Assembly: GCF_002284575.1 (NCBI RefSeq)
Contig: NZ_NPKJ01000060.1
Coordinates: 48,515-112,514, forward strand
From: Mesorhizobium temperatum
GTDB taxonomy: Bacteria; Pseudomonadota; Alphaproteobacteria; Rhizobiales; Rhizobiaceae
Direction of reading: 5' to 3'
Length of the DNA stretch: 64,000 bases
In this document: one piece after another, positions 16,507 to 26,041 of the stretch
Layout: each line of letters begins with the position of its first letter
Numbering within the stretch: position 1 is the first letter of the stretch
Program-made: the position numbers and the translations under genes
Notes under the pieces: model-generated
The model's input: only the letters and a program-made list of their open reading frames with translations
What the model was told of the DNA's origin: nothing
Databases searched by the model: none

Positions 16507-18747
16507 ATGGGGTTGGCGACTTGGGGACGGCTGGGCCTGGCGAATAGCAGCTCAGGTCCGGCGCATCGATCTACGGCAAAGGGGATAGCCGTATTGCTGG
16601 CAGGCGCTGCGGTGATCGCGCTGCTCACCCCGTCGGCCAATGCTCAGTCGGCCAATGCTCAACAGGCCGCCCAACCTGCAACAGACCAGCAGCAGACCGA
16701 ACAAGCGCAGACGCCTGAAGAGGCTGCGCCGGCCCCGGCAGGCGCAACGCTGCTCGACCAGATCCTGGTCATCAGCCGCACCGGCGAGACGGCGATCGAT
16801 TCCCTGGCTTCGGTCAGCCATGTCGATCAGGAGCAATTGGAACGCCGTATGGCGACGACTCCTAACGAAATGCTGTTGGGTGTGCCGGGTGTAGCGGTCC
16901 AGGCAGACGCAAGGCGCGTCTCCTCCAGCATCAATATCCGCGGCTTGCAGGATTTCGGGCGCGTCGCAGTGATCGTCGACGGTGCGCGGCAAAATTTCCA
17001 GCGCTCCGACCACGGCACGCAATCCACCTTCTATATCGACCCGGAGCTCATCAAATCCGTCGACGTCATCCGCGGCCCGGTCGCCAACACCTACGGCTCG
17101 GGCGCCATCGGCGGCGTCGTCCTGTTCGAGACCAAGGACGCGGAAGACTATCTTCGCGACGGCGAGACATGGGCGGCGTCGGCGACCGGGCGTTATGAGA
17201 GCAATGGCGAAGGCTGGACGACCAGTGCTGCCGGCGCCTACCGTTTCAACGAAAACTGGGATGTCCTCGGCAACATCGTCTATCGCGACTATGACGACTA
17301 CAAGGATGGCGGCGGCGATACGGTCAACGGCACCGGTTTCGACGTTTTGAGCGGCCTTCTCAAGACAACCATACGCCCCAGCGAAAACAGCGAACTGAAG
17401 CTGGGCTGGAATGGCACGAGCGACGGGTGGAACGAGGTCGGCGGCGGCACGCCGGTGAATGATGTCGACCTGGAGGCGAATACCTTCACGGCGCGCTACA
17501 ACATCACCGATGACGACAAGAGCTGGCTCGATCTCCACGTCAACGCCTCCTACAACAAGACCAAGCTGGAGATGACAAGCCTCGTTCCGCAAAACCGGTT
17601 TGATCCAGTCACCGGTCTTCCCATCGTTCTGCCGGCGGGTTCAATGTCGACTTTCGATGTCGGCACTTCGGGCATCGACATTTGGAACACCTCGCGGTTC
17701 GAGACCGCCGGCATTGCGCATGAGCTGACCTATGGTGGCGACTGGGTTGGCGATGACGTCGAGACGGGTGGCGCCGCAGGAGGCGACAGTTTCTATACCC
17801 CGTCGGGCAAGCGAAACGTTTCCGGCGCTTACATCCAGGACAAGCTCACCTGGGACTGGCTCGAGATTATCGCTGGGCTGCGTTATGACAGCTACAAGCT
17901 GGAAAGCGATGTCGGCGAAACCTCCGGTGACCGGCTGTCGCCGCGCATCACCGTCGGCGTCTCGCCGTTCGAAACCGCCAGCCTTTCGGGGCTGCAACTC
18001 TACGGCACCTACGCGGAGGGATATCGCTCCCCGTCGCTGTCGGAAACCCTCATCAGCGGCAACCATCCGGCAGGCGTCAGCTTTCCGTTTCTCCCCAATC
18101 CCGATCTGAAACCTGAAACCGGCAAGACCGTCGAATTCGGTATCAACTACAAGCAGGACGACATCGTCGAAGCCGGCGACGCGTTTCGTTTCAAGGCGGC
18201 CTACTTCAACAACGACGTCGAAGACTACATCGACGGCGTCACCCTGTCGGCCTTCGATCCGACCAGCGGCTGCCCGTTCGGCCCCGGCATCCCGATCTGC
18301 TTCCAGTACCAGAATTTTGCAAAAGCCAAGATCCGCGGCTTCGAAATGGAAGGCATCTATGACGCCAGCTGGGGTTTCGCCGGGCTTTCGGCGTCGATCA
18401 TCGATGGCCACACCATCTCCTATGACGGCGAGCGGGCAGACCTCGTCACCGTCCCCTCTTCCCAAGTCACCGGGCAACTCGGCTTCCGCTTTCTGGAGGA
18501 CAAGCTGACCGTCGGCGGCGAGGTGCAGTACAATGGCAAGCCGAAGGGCAACCCTGTGGCTAAGGACTACACGCTGGTCAATGCCTTCGCCAGCTACCGG
18601 GCGACCGACAATTTCAAGATCGACTTCCGCGCCGACAATTTGTTCGACGTCAAATACACCAACCCGTTGAATGCATCGGCCACGAGTGTAGTTTACGAGC
18701 CTGGCGTCACGCTGAAGCTGGCGGCGACAATGCGATTTGGAGGCTGA
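16507..18747 (+). CDS. hmuR: TonB-dependent outer-membrane haem receptor HmuR
   Basis: The 746-residue product has a long N-terminal leader with signal peptide (cleavage near PSANAQ), a TonB box region (LLDQILVISRTGE), a plug domain with SINIRGLQDFGRVAVIVDGA, and a 22-strand barrel. The haem-receptor signature is visible: EGYRSPSLSE, a histidine in SGNHPAG, then NPDLKPETGK, equivalent to the FRAP/NPNL boxes. It imports haem across the outer membrane using TonB energy. GGAG lies 8 bases before the ATG. It heads a plus-strand set with a secreted protein, tonB and hmuQ. Confidence 0.93.
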   Translation: MGLATWGRLGLANSSSGPAHRSTAKGIAVLLAGAAVIALLTPSANAQSANAQQAAQPATDQQQTEQAQTPEEAAPAPAGATLLDQILVISRTGETAIDSLASVSHVDQEQLERRMATTPNEMLLGVPGVAVQADARRVSSSINIRGLQDFGRVAVIVDGARQNFQRSDHGTQSTFYIDPELIKSVDVIRGPVANTYGSGAIGGVVLFETKDAEDYLRDGETWAASATGRYESNGEGWTTSAAGAYRFNENWDVLGNIVYRDYDDYKDGGGDTVNGTGFDVLSGLLKTTIRPSENSELKLGWNGTSDGWNEVGGGTPVNDVDLEANTFTARYNITDDDKSWLDLHVNASYNKTKLEMTSLVPQNRFDPVTGLPIVLPAGSMSTFDVGTSGIDIWNTSRFETAGIAHELTYGGDWVGDDVETGGAAGGDSFYTPSGKRNVSGAYIQDKLTWDWLEIIAGLRYDSYKLESDVGETSGDRLSPRITVGVSPFETASLSGLQLYGTYAEGYRSPSLSETLISGNHPAGVSFPFLPNPDLKPETGKTVEFGINYKQDDIVEAGDAFRFKAAYFNNDVEDYIDGVTLSAFDPTSGCPFGPGIPICFQYQNFAKAKIRGFEMEGIYDASWGFAGLSASIIDGHTISYDGERADLVTVPSSQVTGQLGFRFLEDKLTVGGEVQYNGKPKGNPVAKDYTLVNAFASYRATDNFKIDFRADNLFDVKYTNPLNASATSVVYEPGVTLKLAATMRFGG

Positions 18748-18752
18748 CGACA

Positions 18753-19196
18753 ATGACAAGCTTGACGGCATCGCTTCGCCTGCTGACCTCGGTGCTGGCC
18801 ATGCCGCTTGCGATGGGTCCGGCGTGGGCGCAACAGTCTGCGCCGGCCCCTGCTCTCACGCTTGAACTCAATGGCGCACAACCCTCCGACAAGGGCTGCC
18901 GTCTGACCTTCGTGGTCAACAACACGCTCGGCGCCGATCTCTCGAAGGCGGCGTTCGAGATCGCGCTGTTCAACGAGGCCGGCGTCGTCGACCGGCTGAC
19001 CGTGCTCGACTTCAAGGACCTGCCGGCAGGCAAGACCAAGGTGACGCGTTTCGATCTTGCCGGCGCCGACTGCGCCAAGGTCAGCCGCGTGCTGATCAAC
19101 AGCGCGACCGAATGCGCCGGCGCCGGCATCCAGCCGGACGCTTGCATGCGTGGACTGAAGACCGAGACCAAGACCGGCATCGCCTTCGGGGTCTGA
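18753..19196 (+). CDS. Small secreted protein of the haem-uptake locus
   Basis: The 147-residue product has a signal peptide (MTSLTASLRLLTSVLAMPLA, cleavage after AWAQ) and then a beta-rich domain (LTLELNGAQPSDKGCRLTFV, FEIALFNEAGVVDRLTVLDF). Four cysteines (in DKGCRL, ADCAKV, TECAGA and DACMRG) could form two disulphides in the periplasm. It starts 5 bases after hmuR and ends 140 bases before the likely tonB start. Homologues sit between haem receptor and tonB in other Rhizobiales, so a periplasmic role in haem import is likely, but no function is established. Confidence 0.75.
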   Translation: MTSLTASLRLLTSVLAMPLAMGPAWAQQSAPAPALTLELNGAQPSDKGCRLTFVVNNTLGADLSKAAFEIALFNEAGVVDRLTVLDFKDLPAGKTKVTRFDLAGADCAKVSRVLINSATECAGAGIQPDACMRGLKTETKTGIAFGV

Positions 19197-19335
19197 GAAC
19201 ACAGTGCGGCTGGAGCCCGCACTCGCACGAAACATAGTGGCGTGGCCTCTGGCCACCTCTGCTCTGTCGCCGCTAGATGCCAACGATCTTGATTTGACAA
19301 GTCCGCGCCGGTCGCGGCAGGTCTCGTCGCGAGCC

Positions 19336-20301
19336 ATGCAGATGATCAGTCCTCTCCCCCACGCCAATGGCGAACTGGCGATTGCGCCGACCGAACCGCT
19401 TGCGCCGGTCCGACCGTCAGCCATGAGCCGCAAATGGACGGCAGCGATCATCGCCTCCTGCCTGTTTCATGTCGCGGTGGCGGCCGCTTTTCTCATCGCA
19501 CCTGGCGGCATGTCCGATTCCAAGGATGCAATCCAGATGGAAGGCACCGATCAAACCGGCGCCAACGTGGTCGGCAGCGACTTGGAAGGTCCGGCCCCGG
19601 GCGCGATGAGCGTTACCTTGGTGCCTGACCCGCAGCCGGCCAAGCCTGAGGTCAAGCCCGAGCCGCCTGCCGACCGACCCGCTAGGGAAATGGCCGAGCA
19701 GCCCCCCGCGCCCTTGCCGCAGATTGTCAAACAACCCACCGCCGCGCCAGACATACTGACGGCCGACACCCCGCGCCTCGACGAGCAGAGCGTGGCTCCG
19801 AAGATCGAAACGCCGGCAGAGCCGGCTGCTCCGGCCGAGAGCACCGAGGCGCCTCCTGCCGATATCGGACAGCCGCCGATCCCGACGCCAAGGCCGAGCG
19901 CGACACCAGGTCTTGGCGGAGCCGGCGAAACGAACGAGGCCCGCGGCGCGGCGGATGGCGAGGAACGCGACGCGGTGACGTCCAGCAAGGGCAAGAGGCA
20001 GGCAGCGGCAGGCAATGCGATAGAATCCCGCTACAGCGGTGAAGTTCAGAAGAGGCTTGCCCGCGCCAACCGTCGTGTTTCGAAATCGATACAAGCGAGC
20101 GCCCGCAACAATGCCAGGGTCGTTTTCGTTGTCATGGCCGACGGCAGCATCAGCGACATACAGCTTGCCGAAAGCTCAGGTTCTGCGGAGCTTGATCAAT
20201 TCGCTTTGACGCTGGTGCGCAAGCAAGCACCGTTCCCTCCCATTCCAAGCGAAACTGGCAGGTCGAGTTGGGTGTTTAAAGCGCGGATCGGTCCATTTTG
20301 A
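19336..20301 (+). CDS. tonB: TonB-family energy transducer
   Basis: The 321-residue product has a short cytoplasmic tail, one membrane helix (AAIIASCLFHVAVAAAFLIA), a long proline-, alanine- and glutamate-rich periplasmic spacer (about residues 75-225), and a C-terminal TonB domain with ARVVFVVMADGSISDIQLAE and LVRKQAPFPPIP. It links the proton motive force to HmuR. The ATG at 19336 is chosen as the first with short distance to the membrane helix; a GTG at 19204 would add 44 residues. It lies in the haem receptor gene set, suggesting a dedicated TonB; exbBD are not in the window. Confidence 0.88.
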   Translation: MQMISPLPHANGELAIAPTEPLAPVRPSAMSRKWTAAIIASCLFHVAVAAAFLIAPGGMSDSKDAIQMEGTDQTGANVVGSDLEGPAPGAMSVTLVPDPQPAKPEVKPEPPADRPAREMAEQPPAPLPQIVKQPTAAPDILTADTPRLDEQSVAPKIETPAEPAAPAESTEAPPADIGQPPIPTPRPSATPGLGGAGETNEARGAADGEERDAVTSSKGKRQAAAGNAIESRYSGEVQKRLARANRRVSKSIQASARNNARVVFVVMADGSISDIQLAESSGSAELDQFALTLVRKQAPFPPIPSETGRSSWVFKARIGPF

Positions 20302-20362
20302 GGATCTTCGCCTCGTCGTTTCCATCTACCGTCACAGTTCGCCAATCCCGAAAGGACAGCCA

Positions 20363-20677
20363 ATGTACATCGCCATGAACCGCTTCAAGGTCCAGAACGG
20401 CTCGGAGGAGGCCTTCGAGGACATCTGGAAGAACCGTGATTCGAGCCTTTCGGAAATGAAGGGTTTCAAGGAATTTCATCTGTTGCGCGGTCCGGTCAAC
20501 GAGGCTGAAGGCTACACGCTGTTCGCCTCGCACACGGTTTGGGCGAGCCATGAGGATTTTGTCGCCTGGACCAAGTCCGAGAACTTTCGCGCCGCGCACC
20601 GCAACGCCGGCTCCACCAAGTTGCACTATCTCGGCCATCCGCAGTTCGAGGGTTTTTCGGTCGTCGAGGGCGCGTGA
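20363..20677 (+). CDS. hmuQ: Haem-degrading monooxygenase HmuQ (IsdG fold)
   Basis: The 104-residue product is a single ABM/IsdG ferredoxin-like domain and matches rhizobial HmuQ closely: MYIAMNRFKVQNGSEEAFED, then GFKEFHLLRGPVNEAEGYTL and FRAAHRNAG. Asn6, Trp (in HTVWASHEDFVAWTKSE) and His of AAHRNAG correspond to the IsdG-type triad. HmuQ and HmuD of Bradyrhizobium bind and cleave haem to release iron. It is the last gene of the plus-strand haem set and provides the cytosolic end point of the uptake route. The nearby AAAGGACAG sequence precedes its ATG. Confidence 0.9.
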   Translation: MYIAMNRFKVQNGSEEAFEDIWKNRDSSLSEMKGFKEFHLLRGPVNEAEGYTLFASHTVWASHEDFVAWTKSENFRAAHRNAGSTKLHYLGHPQFEGFSVVEGA

Positions 20678-20786
20678 CATGGCCTCGCCCGCAGTCGACC
20701 GGGCGCGCAGCTGAAATTCGGCTGCGCGCCCGAAGAAGCGTGAAGCTTCCGCGCCGTCAATCGCGTCAAGCTAATTGCCGATCTCG

Positions 20787-20862
20787 GCGCCGCCCCTCAA
20801 CCCCCTGCCGGGACCTTCTCCCCGTCACTATACGGGGAGAGGGTAAGGGTGAGGGGCAGCGC
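20787..20862. repeat. Short form of the palindromic intergenic repeat
   Basis: GCGCCGCCCCTCA at the left end pairs with TGAGGGGCAGCGC at the right end around an inner palindrome TCTCCCCGTCACTATACGGG. It is the 76-bp version of the element at 11965-12144, lacking its central part. It lies between hmuQ and the 3' end of putA, which converge, and could act as a terminator for both. Confidence 0.78.
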
Positions 20863-20917
20863 AAACCTGAAGCGATTGCCACGACGCCCAAGAGCAACGA
20901 AAAGCCCTGGCTAAGCC

Positions 20918-23900
20918 TCAGGCCGCGGCCAGCAGGCTGGCATTGCCGCCGGCAGCCGTGGTGTCGACGCAGACGGCGCGCTCATGTGCATAGGCCGCCG
21001 GGTTGAGCACTTCGCTGACCAGCGGCACGATCGGGCCGGCGCGGTCGGCGATCACCTTGCGCACGATACGCGCGGCCTCGGGCGTGCCGGAAAAGGCGAC
21101 GACGTCGACACGCAGCGCGCGTGCCTCGACCGGGTCGGGCCGGCCGTCGATGGCCGCCAGCGGCAGGCCCTTGCCGGTCAGCGGCGACAGTGCCGCCGGC
21201 GCACCGGGCGCGACGGCCAGCACCGCATTGCCGGCCGCCAGCGCCTGGATGGTCTGGGCAAGCAGCGTGTCGGCGTCCGGTCCCAGACAGAGCACGCGGC
21301 CGCGCGGCGACAGCGATAGCGTGTTGGCCTCGCCGGTCGGGCCGGGCAAATCGACCTGGCCGAAATCGATGCTGGCGGCGGCACCGATGGCCGCAGCACC
21401 CTTGCCGCGCAAATGCTTCCTCAGCACCGCCACCCGGTCCGCCCGCGTCGACCAGCCGCCAAGCGTCGGGTCCGGCAGATTGTCGGCAAGTTCGATCGCC
21501 GTCACCTTGCGGCCGTCAAGAATAGGCGTGCCCGCCTGCGGCCCCTTGCGGAACCGCCTGAGATAGTGCGGCCCGCCGGCCTTCGGCCCGGTGCCGGAAA
21601 GCCCTTCGCCGCCGAACGGCTGCGAGCCGACCACGGCACCGATCTGGTTGCGGTTGACATAGATGTTTCCGGCATGGATGCCGTCGACGAAATGCTGGGC
21701 GCGGCCTTCGATGCGGGTGTGCAGGCCGAAGGTCAGGCCATAACCCTTGCGGTTGATCGCGGCGATGACCCCGTCGATATCGTCGGCGTCGAAGCTGGCG
21801 ACATGCAGCACCGGCCCGAACACCTCGCGCTCCATGTCCTCGATGCCCTTGACCCGAAAGACATGCGGCGCGACGAAGCGGCCATCCTTCGGCGCTTCGA
21901 GTTTGGCGATCAGCCGGCCCTGCAGGCCCATGTCAGTGCAATAGTCGCGGATCGATTTTTGTGCCTCGTCGTCGATGACCGGGCCGACATCGGTCGATAT
22001 CCGCCAGGGATCGCCGAGGCTGAGCGCTTCCATCGCGCCCTTCAGCATCTCCAGCATCTTCTTCTCGACGTCCTTCTGCACATAGAGCACGCGCAGCGCC
22101 GAGCAGCGCTGGCCGGCGCTCTGGAAGGCCGAGGCAAGAATGTCGCGCACCGCCTGCTCGGGCAGCGCGGTGGAATCGACGATCATCGCGTTCAACCCGC
22201 CGGTCTCGGCGATCAGCATGGCATCGGGCGCTGCAGTCTCGGCCAGTTGCTTCTCGATCAGCTTGGCGACCTCGGTCGAGCCGGTGAAGCAGACGCCGGC
22301 AATGCGCGGATCGGCGGTCAGCGGGCCGCCGACCGAGGGACCGTCGCCGGGCAGAAGCTGGATGACGTCTTCCGGCACGCCGGCTTCGCGCAGCAATTCG
22401 ACGGCGCGGAAGGCGATCAGCGGCGTCTGTTCGGCCGGCTTGGCGATGACCGAATTGCCGGTCACGAGTGCTGCCGCAATCTGGCCGGTGAAGATGGCGA
22501 GCGGAAAATTCCACGGCGAGATGCAGGCGATCGCCCCGCGCGCTTCGGTGCCGATCTCGGCATTGGCCGCTTCGGCAGCGTAGTAGCGTAGGAAGTCGAC
22601 CGCTTCGCGCACTTCGGCGACGCCGTCGGCCAGCGATTTGCCGGCCTCGCGGGCGGCGAGCGCGAAGAACTCGACGGCATTGGCCTCATAGAGGTCGGCG
22701 GCGCGGTTGAGGATGGCGGCGCGCTCGGCGACAGGGCGTTTTGCCCATGCCGGCTGTGCCTCCACCGCGATGCGCACGGCGATCGCGACCTGCTTGGCGC
22801 TGGCCTCGCTGACCGTGCCGACCACCTCGTCGGGCTTTGCCGGATTGGCCACCGGACGCTGCTTGCCGTAGCCGGCGGCCCGGGTGATCGGCTTGGCGTG
22901 CCAGCGGTCCGGTCCCGCGAATTCAGCCCTGGCCTTGTCGATCGCGGCCAGCGTCACCGGATCGGTGATGTCGAACCCCTTCGAGTTGCGGCGGGCAGCG
23001 CCGAAGATCGCCGACGGGCGGGGGATCGCCGGATTGGCGGCGGGACCCTGTTTCTCGACAGTTTCGAGCGGGTCGCGAGCAATATCCTCCGGCTCGACCT
23101 CCTCGTCGGTGAGCTGGTGGACGAAGGAAGAGTTGGCGCCGTTTTCGAGCAGCCGGCGGACCAAATAGGCAAGCAGGTCGGAATGCGCGCCGACCGGCGC
23201 ATAGATGCGGCAGCGCGTGCCCTCGGCGCGCCGCACCGTCTCATGCAGCGCCTCGCCCATGCCGTGCAGGCGCTGGAACTCGAAGGAATCGCGATCCCCG
23301 GCCATCGACAGGATGGCGGCGACGGTGTGGGCGTTGTGGGTGGCGAATTGCGGATAGATGCGGTCGGTCATCGACAGCAGCTTTTTCGCGCAGGCGAGGT
23401 AGGACACGTCGGTGTTGGCCTTGCGGGTGAAGACCGGATAGCCGTCGAGCCCGAGCGCCTGCGCCCGCTTGATCTCGGTATCCCAATAAGCGCCCTTGAC
23501 CAGCCGCACCATGATGGTGCGGTCGTATTTCTGCGCCAGCGCATAGAGCCAGTCGATGACGAAGGCGGCGCGCGGACCATAGGCCTGGACGACGACGCCA
23601 AAACCGTCCCAGCCGGCGAGTTCCGGCTCCGCCAGCACCCGCTCGATGATTTCGAGCGACAGGTCGAGGCGGTCGGCTTCCTCGGCGTCGACGTTGAGGC
23701 CCATGCGCGAATGGCGCGCCGCCAGCGCCAGCGACAAAAGCCGCTCGGCCATCACAGGCAGCATCTTTTCCTTCTGCGTCACTTCATAGCGCGGGTGCAG
23801 CGCCGAGAGCTTGACCGAGATGCCGTGGTTCTGGCGGATGTCGGGACCATTGGCGCCGGCATCGAGCGACGAGATGGCGTCGGCATAGGCCTTGAGATAG

Positions 23901-24529
23901 CGCAAGGCGTCGGCCTCGGTGCGAGCCGCTTCGCCCAGCATATCGAAGGAATAGAGATAGCCTTTCTGGGTCATCGGCCGGCCGCGCTTGACGGCCTCGG
24001 CAATCGTGCGGCCGAGCACGAACTGCTCCCCCATTTCGCGCATGGCGGCAGCGACCGCCCTGCGGATGACCGGCTCGCCCAGCCGGCGCACCATGGCGCG
24101 CAGCGTGCCTTCGATGCCGTCCTCGCCTTCCTCGAGCACTCGACCGGTCAGCATCAGCGCCCAGGTCGACGCATTGACGAAAATCGAGCTCGAGCCGCCC
24201 GAATGCGCCGACCAGTCATGCGGCGCGATCTTGTCGGCGATGAGATCGTCCATCGTCTCGGTGTCGGGTACCCGAAGCAGCGCTTCGGCAAGACACATCA
24301 GCGCCACGCCCTCCTTGGTGGAGAGGCCGTAGGCGGAGAGGAAGACCTCCATCAGCCGCGGATCGGACGAGCCGCGCACCGCCCGCACCAGATCGGCGGC
24401 GCGGGCCGAGATTGCCCTCCGCTCTTTCGTCGAAAGCCCTGTCGCCTCGGCCAGCCGCTTCACGGCCTCGTCTTCGTCAGGCAAATAATTGGCACGGATC
24501 TGCTGGCGGATGGCATCGAGCGCTGGCAT
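20918..24529 (-). CDS. putA: Bifunctional proline dehydrogenase / P5C dehydrogenase PutA
   Basis: The 1203-residue product oxidises proline to glutamate at the inner face of the membrane. After a short alpha domain, the FAD proline dehydrogenase barrel spans about 170-470 (MVRLVKGAYWDTEIKRAQAL, ATHNAHTVAAI, YAPVGAHSDLLAYLVRRLLE). The aldehyde dehydrogenase half spans about 500-990, with CISPWNFPLAIFTGQIAAAL, FTGSTEVAKLI, ETGGLNAMIV and the catalytic Cys in FQSAGQRCSALR. A C-terminal ALDH-like domain follows. No ribbon-helix-helix is present at the N-terminus, so it is not a self-repressing PutA. The start at 24529 has AGGA 7 bases upstream; another at 24553 is possible. Confidence 0.95.
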   Translation of the reverse strand: MPALDAIRQQIRANYLPDEDEAVKRLAEATGLSTKERRAISARAADLVRAVRGSSDPRLMEVFLSAYGLSTKEGVALMCLAEALLRVPDTETMDDLIADKIAPHDWSAHSGGSSSIFVNASTWALMLTGRVLEEGEDGIEGTLRAMVRRLGEPVIRRAVAAAMREMGEQFVLGRTIAEAVKRGRPMTQKGYLYSFDMLGEAARTEADALRYLKAYADAISSLDAGANGPDIRQNHGISVKLSALHPRYEVTQKEKMLPVMAERLLSLALAARHSRMGLNVDAEEADRLDLSLEIIERVLAEPELAGWDGFGVVVQAYGPRAAFVIDWLYALAQKYDRTIMVRLVKGAYWDTEIKRAQALGLDGYPVFTRKANTDVSYLACAKKLLSMTDRIYPQFATHNAHTVAAILSMAGDRDSFEFQRLHGMGEALHETVRRAEGTRCRIYAPVGAHSDLLAYLVRRLLENGANSSFVHQLTDEEVEPEDIARDPLETVEKQGPAANPAIPRPSAIFGAARRNSKGFDITDPVTLAAIDKARAEFAGPDRWHAKPITRAAGYGKQRPVANPAKPDEVVGTVSEASAKQVAIAVRIAVEAQPAWAKRPVAERAAILNRAADLYEANAVEFFALAAREAGKSLADGVAEVREAVDFLRYYAAEAANAEIGTEARGAIACISPWNFPLAIFTGQIAAALVTGNSVIAKPAEQTPLIAFRAVELLREAGVPEDVIQLLPGDGPSVGGPLTADPRIAGVCFTGSTEVAKLIEKQLAETAAPDAMLIAETGGLNAMIVDSTALPEQAVRDILASAFQSAGQRCSALRVLYVQKDVEKKMLEMLKGAMEALSLGDPWRISTDVGPVIDDEAQKSIRDYCTDMGLQGRLIAKLEAPKDGRFVAPHVFRVKGIEDMEREVFGPVLHVASFDADDIDGVIAAINRKGYGLTFGLHTRIEGRAQHFVDGIHAGNIYVNRNQIGAVVGSQPFGGEGLSGTGPKAGGPHYLRRFRKGPQAGTPILDGRKVTAIELADNLPDPTLGGWSTRADRVAVLRKHLRGKGAAAIGAAASIDFGQVDLPGPTGEANTLSLSPRGRVLCLGPDADTLLAQTIQALAAGNAVLAVAPGAPAALSPLTGKGLPLAAIDGRPDPVEARALRVDVVAFSGTPEAARIVRKVIADRAGPIVPLVSEVLNPAAYAHERAVCVDTTAAGGNASLLAAA

Positions 24530-24627
24530 GACGGTCCTGTAGAGAGCGAGCATCAGGAAGCGGTCCGGCGGTCACCGGACCGAATGGCGCAAGCTAGCAC
24601 AAAGCTTGGTTTCGGTCGGTCCAAAGA

Positions 24628-24648
24628 AATCGACACGGCAGGTCGATT
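24628..24648. promoter_or_regulatory. 7-7-7 inverted repeat in the putA/putR divergent promoter
   Basis: AATCGAC-N7-GTCGATT is a perfect inverted repeat in the 164-bp space between putA and the Lrp-type regulator gene, 46 bases before the regulator start. It is the obvious candidate binding site for that regulator on both promoters. Confidence 0.5.
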
Positions 24649-24693
24649 GAACTATCATGGGCCGGATTTTCCCCCAACTTGACCACAGAATCG

Positions 24694-25146
24694 ATGAACG
24701 AAGACCAATTGGACCGCATCGACAGGAACATCCTGTCGGCGCTGGGCAGCGACGGCCGGCTTTCCATGTCGGAACTCGCGGCAAAGGTCGGCTTGTCGAA
24801 GACGCCGGTGCAGGCGCGGGTCAAGCGGCTGGAAAAGGCCGGCATCATCCGCGGCTATCAGGCGATCATCGATCGCGAGCGCATGGGCGAAGGCCATGTC
24901 GCCTTCGTCCAGGTGAAATTGTCCGACACCCGCTCGGCCGCGCTCGACGCCTTCAACCGCGCCGTGCAAACGGTGCCGGAGATCGAGCAATGCCACATGA
25001 TGGCGTCGAGCTTCGATTATCTCCTGAAAGTCCGCACCACCGACATCGCCGCCTACCGCCGCGTGCTCGGCGAGCGCATCTCCGCCCTGCCCCACGTCGC
25101 CCAGACCTCGACCTTCGTGGCGATGGAGACGGTGAAGGATCGGTAG
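24694..25146 (+). CDS. putR: Lrp/AsnC-type regulator of proline use (PutR-like)
   Basis: The 150-residue product has an N-terminal Lrp helix-turn-helix (LDRIDRNILSALGSDGRLSM, LSKTPVQARVKRLEKAGII) and a C-terminal RAM ligand domain (VAFVQVKLSDTRSAALDAF, VPEIEQCHMMASSFDYLLKV). PutR proteins in Agrobacterium and Rhodobacter activate putA in response to proline; the divergent position here supports the same job. The ATG at 24694 fits the family, five codons inside a possible TTG start. The gene symbol is assigned from context. Confidence 0.85.
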   Translation: MNEDQLDRIDRNILSALGSDGRLSMSELAAKVGLSKTPVQARVKRLEKAGIIRGYQAIIDRERMGEGHVAFVQVKLSDTRSAALDAFNRAVQTVPEIEQCHMMASSFDYLLKVRTTDIAAYRRVLGERISALPHVAQTSTFVAMETVKDR

Positions 25147-25167
25147 GCGTTCACTGAGCTCGTCAGT

Positions 25168-25897
25168 TCATCCGGCTCGTTCAAGACGCTCCTGAATTTG
25201 CCCCTCGATTGCCCTCAGGAAATGGTCGGACGTCGATGTCCATCCAAAGAGTATCTGCACGAGCGTAATCGAGGCGTCATGGTTGCTCCTTGGGGAGTCC
25301 AACGCGATGGGCTCGCTCGTGCAATCCGTCAGCAGGATGCAGTGATAGTCCCTAAAAAAGGCGTCCCGAATTGTCGACTCCACACACGCTGGTCGTGCAT
25401 CCTGTCACGATGAGCTGTTTGATGCCTGCGGTCTTCAGAACAGCATCGAGTTCGGTCTCGTAGAAGCCGCTGAACCGGGTTTTGTAGAGGACAACATCCC
25501 CCGCCTCCGGCTTTAGGTCGCTGACGATATCCGTTCCCCAGGTGTCGCGGATCAGAATCCGGCTCTCGCTGCCATCCGGCGCTGTCATGTTCTCACCGAC
25601 CCCAAAGATCTGGAGATGTCGGAGACGATTGGGGGCATCCGATGTCCCGAGATCCGAAAGGTCGGAATGATACCCCATCTTCAGATAAATGATGGGCAGT
25701 CTCAATTTGCGAGCGGCCGCTATTACGCTTGCAGTAGGGCCGACAGCCCGTTGAATCCCGGAGATATCGATGCCGGCTCTGTCGAACATCCCGCCTTTCG
25801 AGCCGAAGTCATTCTGCATGTCCACGACGAGAACTGCAGTCTTGGCGGGGTCAATTGAAACAGGTTGAGGCTTTGCGTCGATGACAAGTGGCTGCAT
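25168..25897 (-). pseudogene. Isochorismatase-like cysteine hydrolase, frameshifted
   Basis: The frame opens at ATG 25897 (strong GGGAGGAT upstream) as MQPLVIDAKPQPVSIDPAKT and shows the family's Asp in VLVVDMQNDFGSKGG, Lys in LYKTRFSGFYET, and catalytic Cys in VTGCTTSVC. It then shifts to GVDNSGRLF and a stop at 25352. The true continuation, ESTIRDAFFRDYHCILLTDC and on to 25168, lies in another frame. The break falls in GTGTGTGGAG, where GTGTGTGTGGAG would restore VCVESTIRD, so two bases of a GT run seem lost. The upstream part holds all three catalytic residues. It may be a recent mutation or a sequencing error. The intact family includes ureidoacrylate amidohydrolases. Confidence 0.85.
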
Positions 25898-26041
25898 TTT
25901 TATCCTCCCACAGCCTGAGGTATCGCACTTTGCGCCTTGGTTATCATGATCAGCGACCCTGCATCGTGTCAACAAAGGGGGCTACATCGGTGCTTGGCGG
26001 CCCAAGACAGGGGTCCGCTCTTATCGAAAACAAACCCGGCC

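Noticed and set aside
21413..24682. Long plus-strand reading frames opposite putA (21413-22591 and 22898-24682).
   Set aside because: They mirror the GC-rich codon pattern of putA, have no recognisable domain and no ribosome binding site; putA is certain on the other strand.
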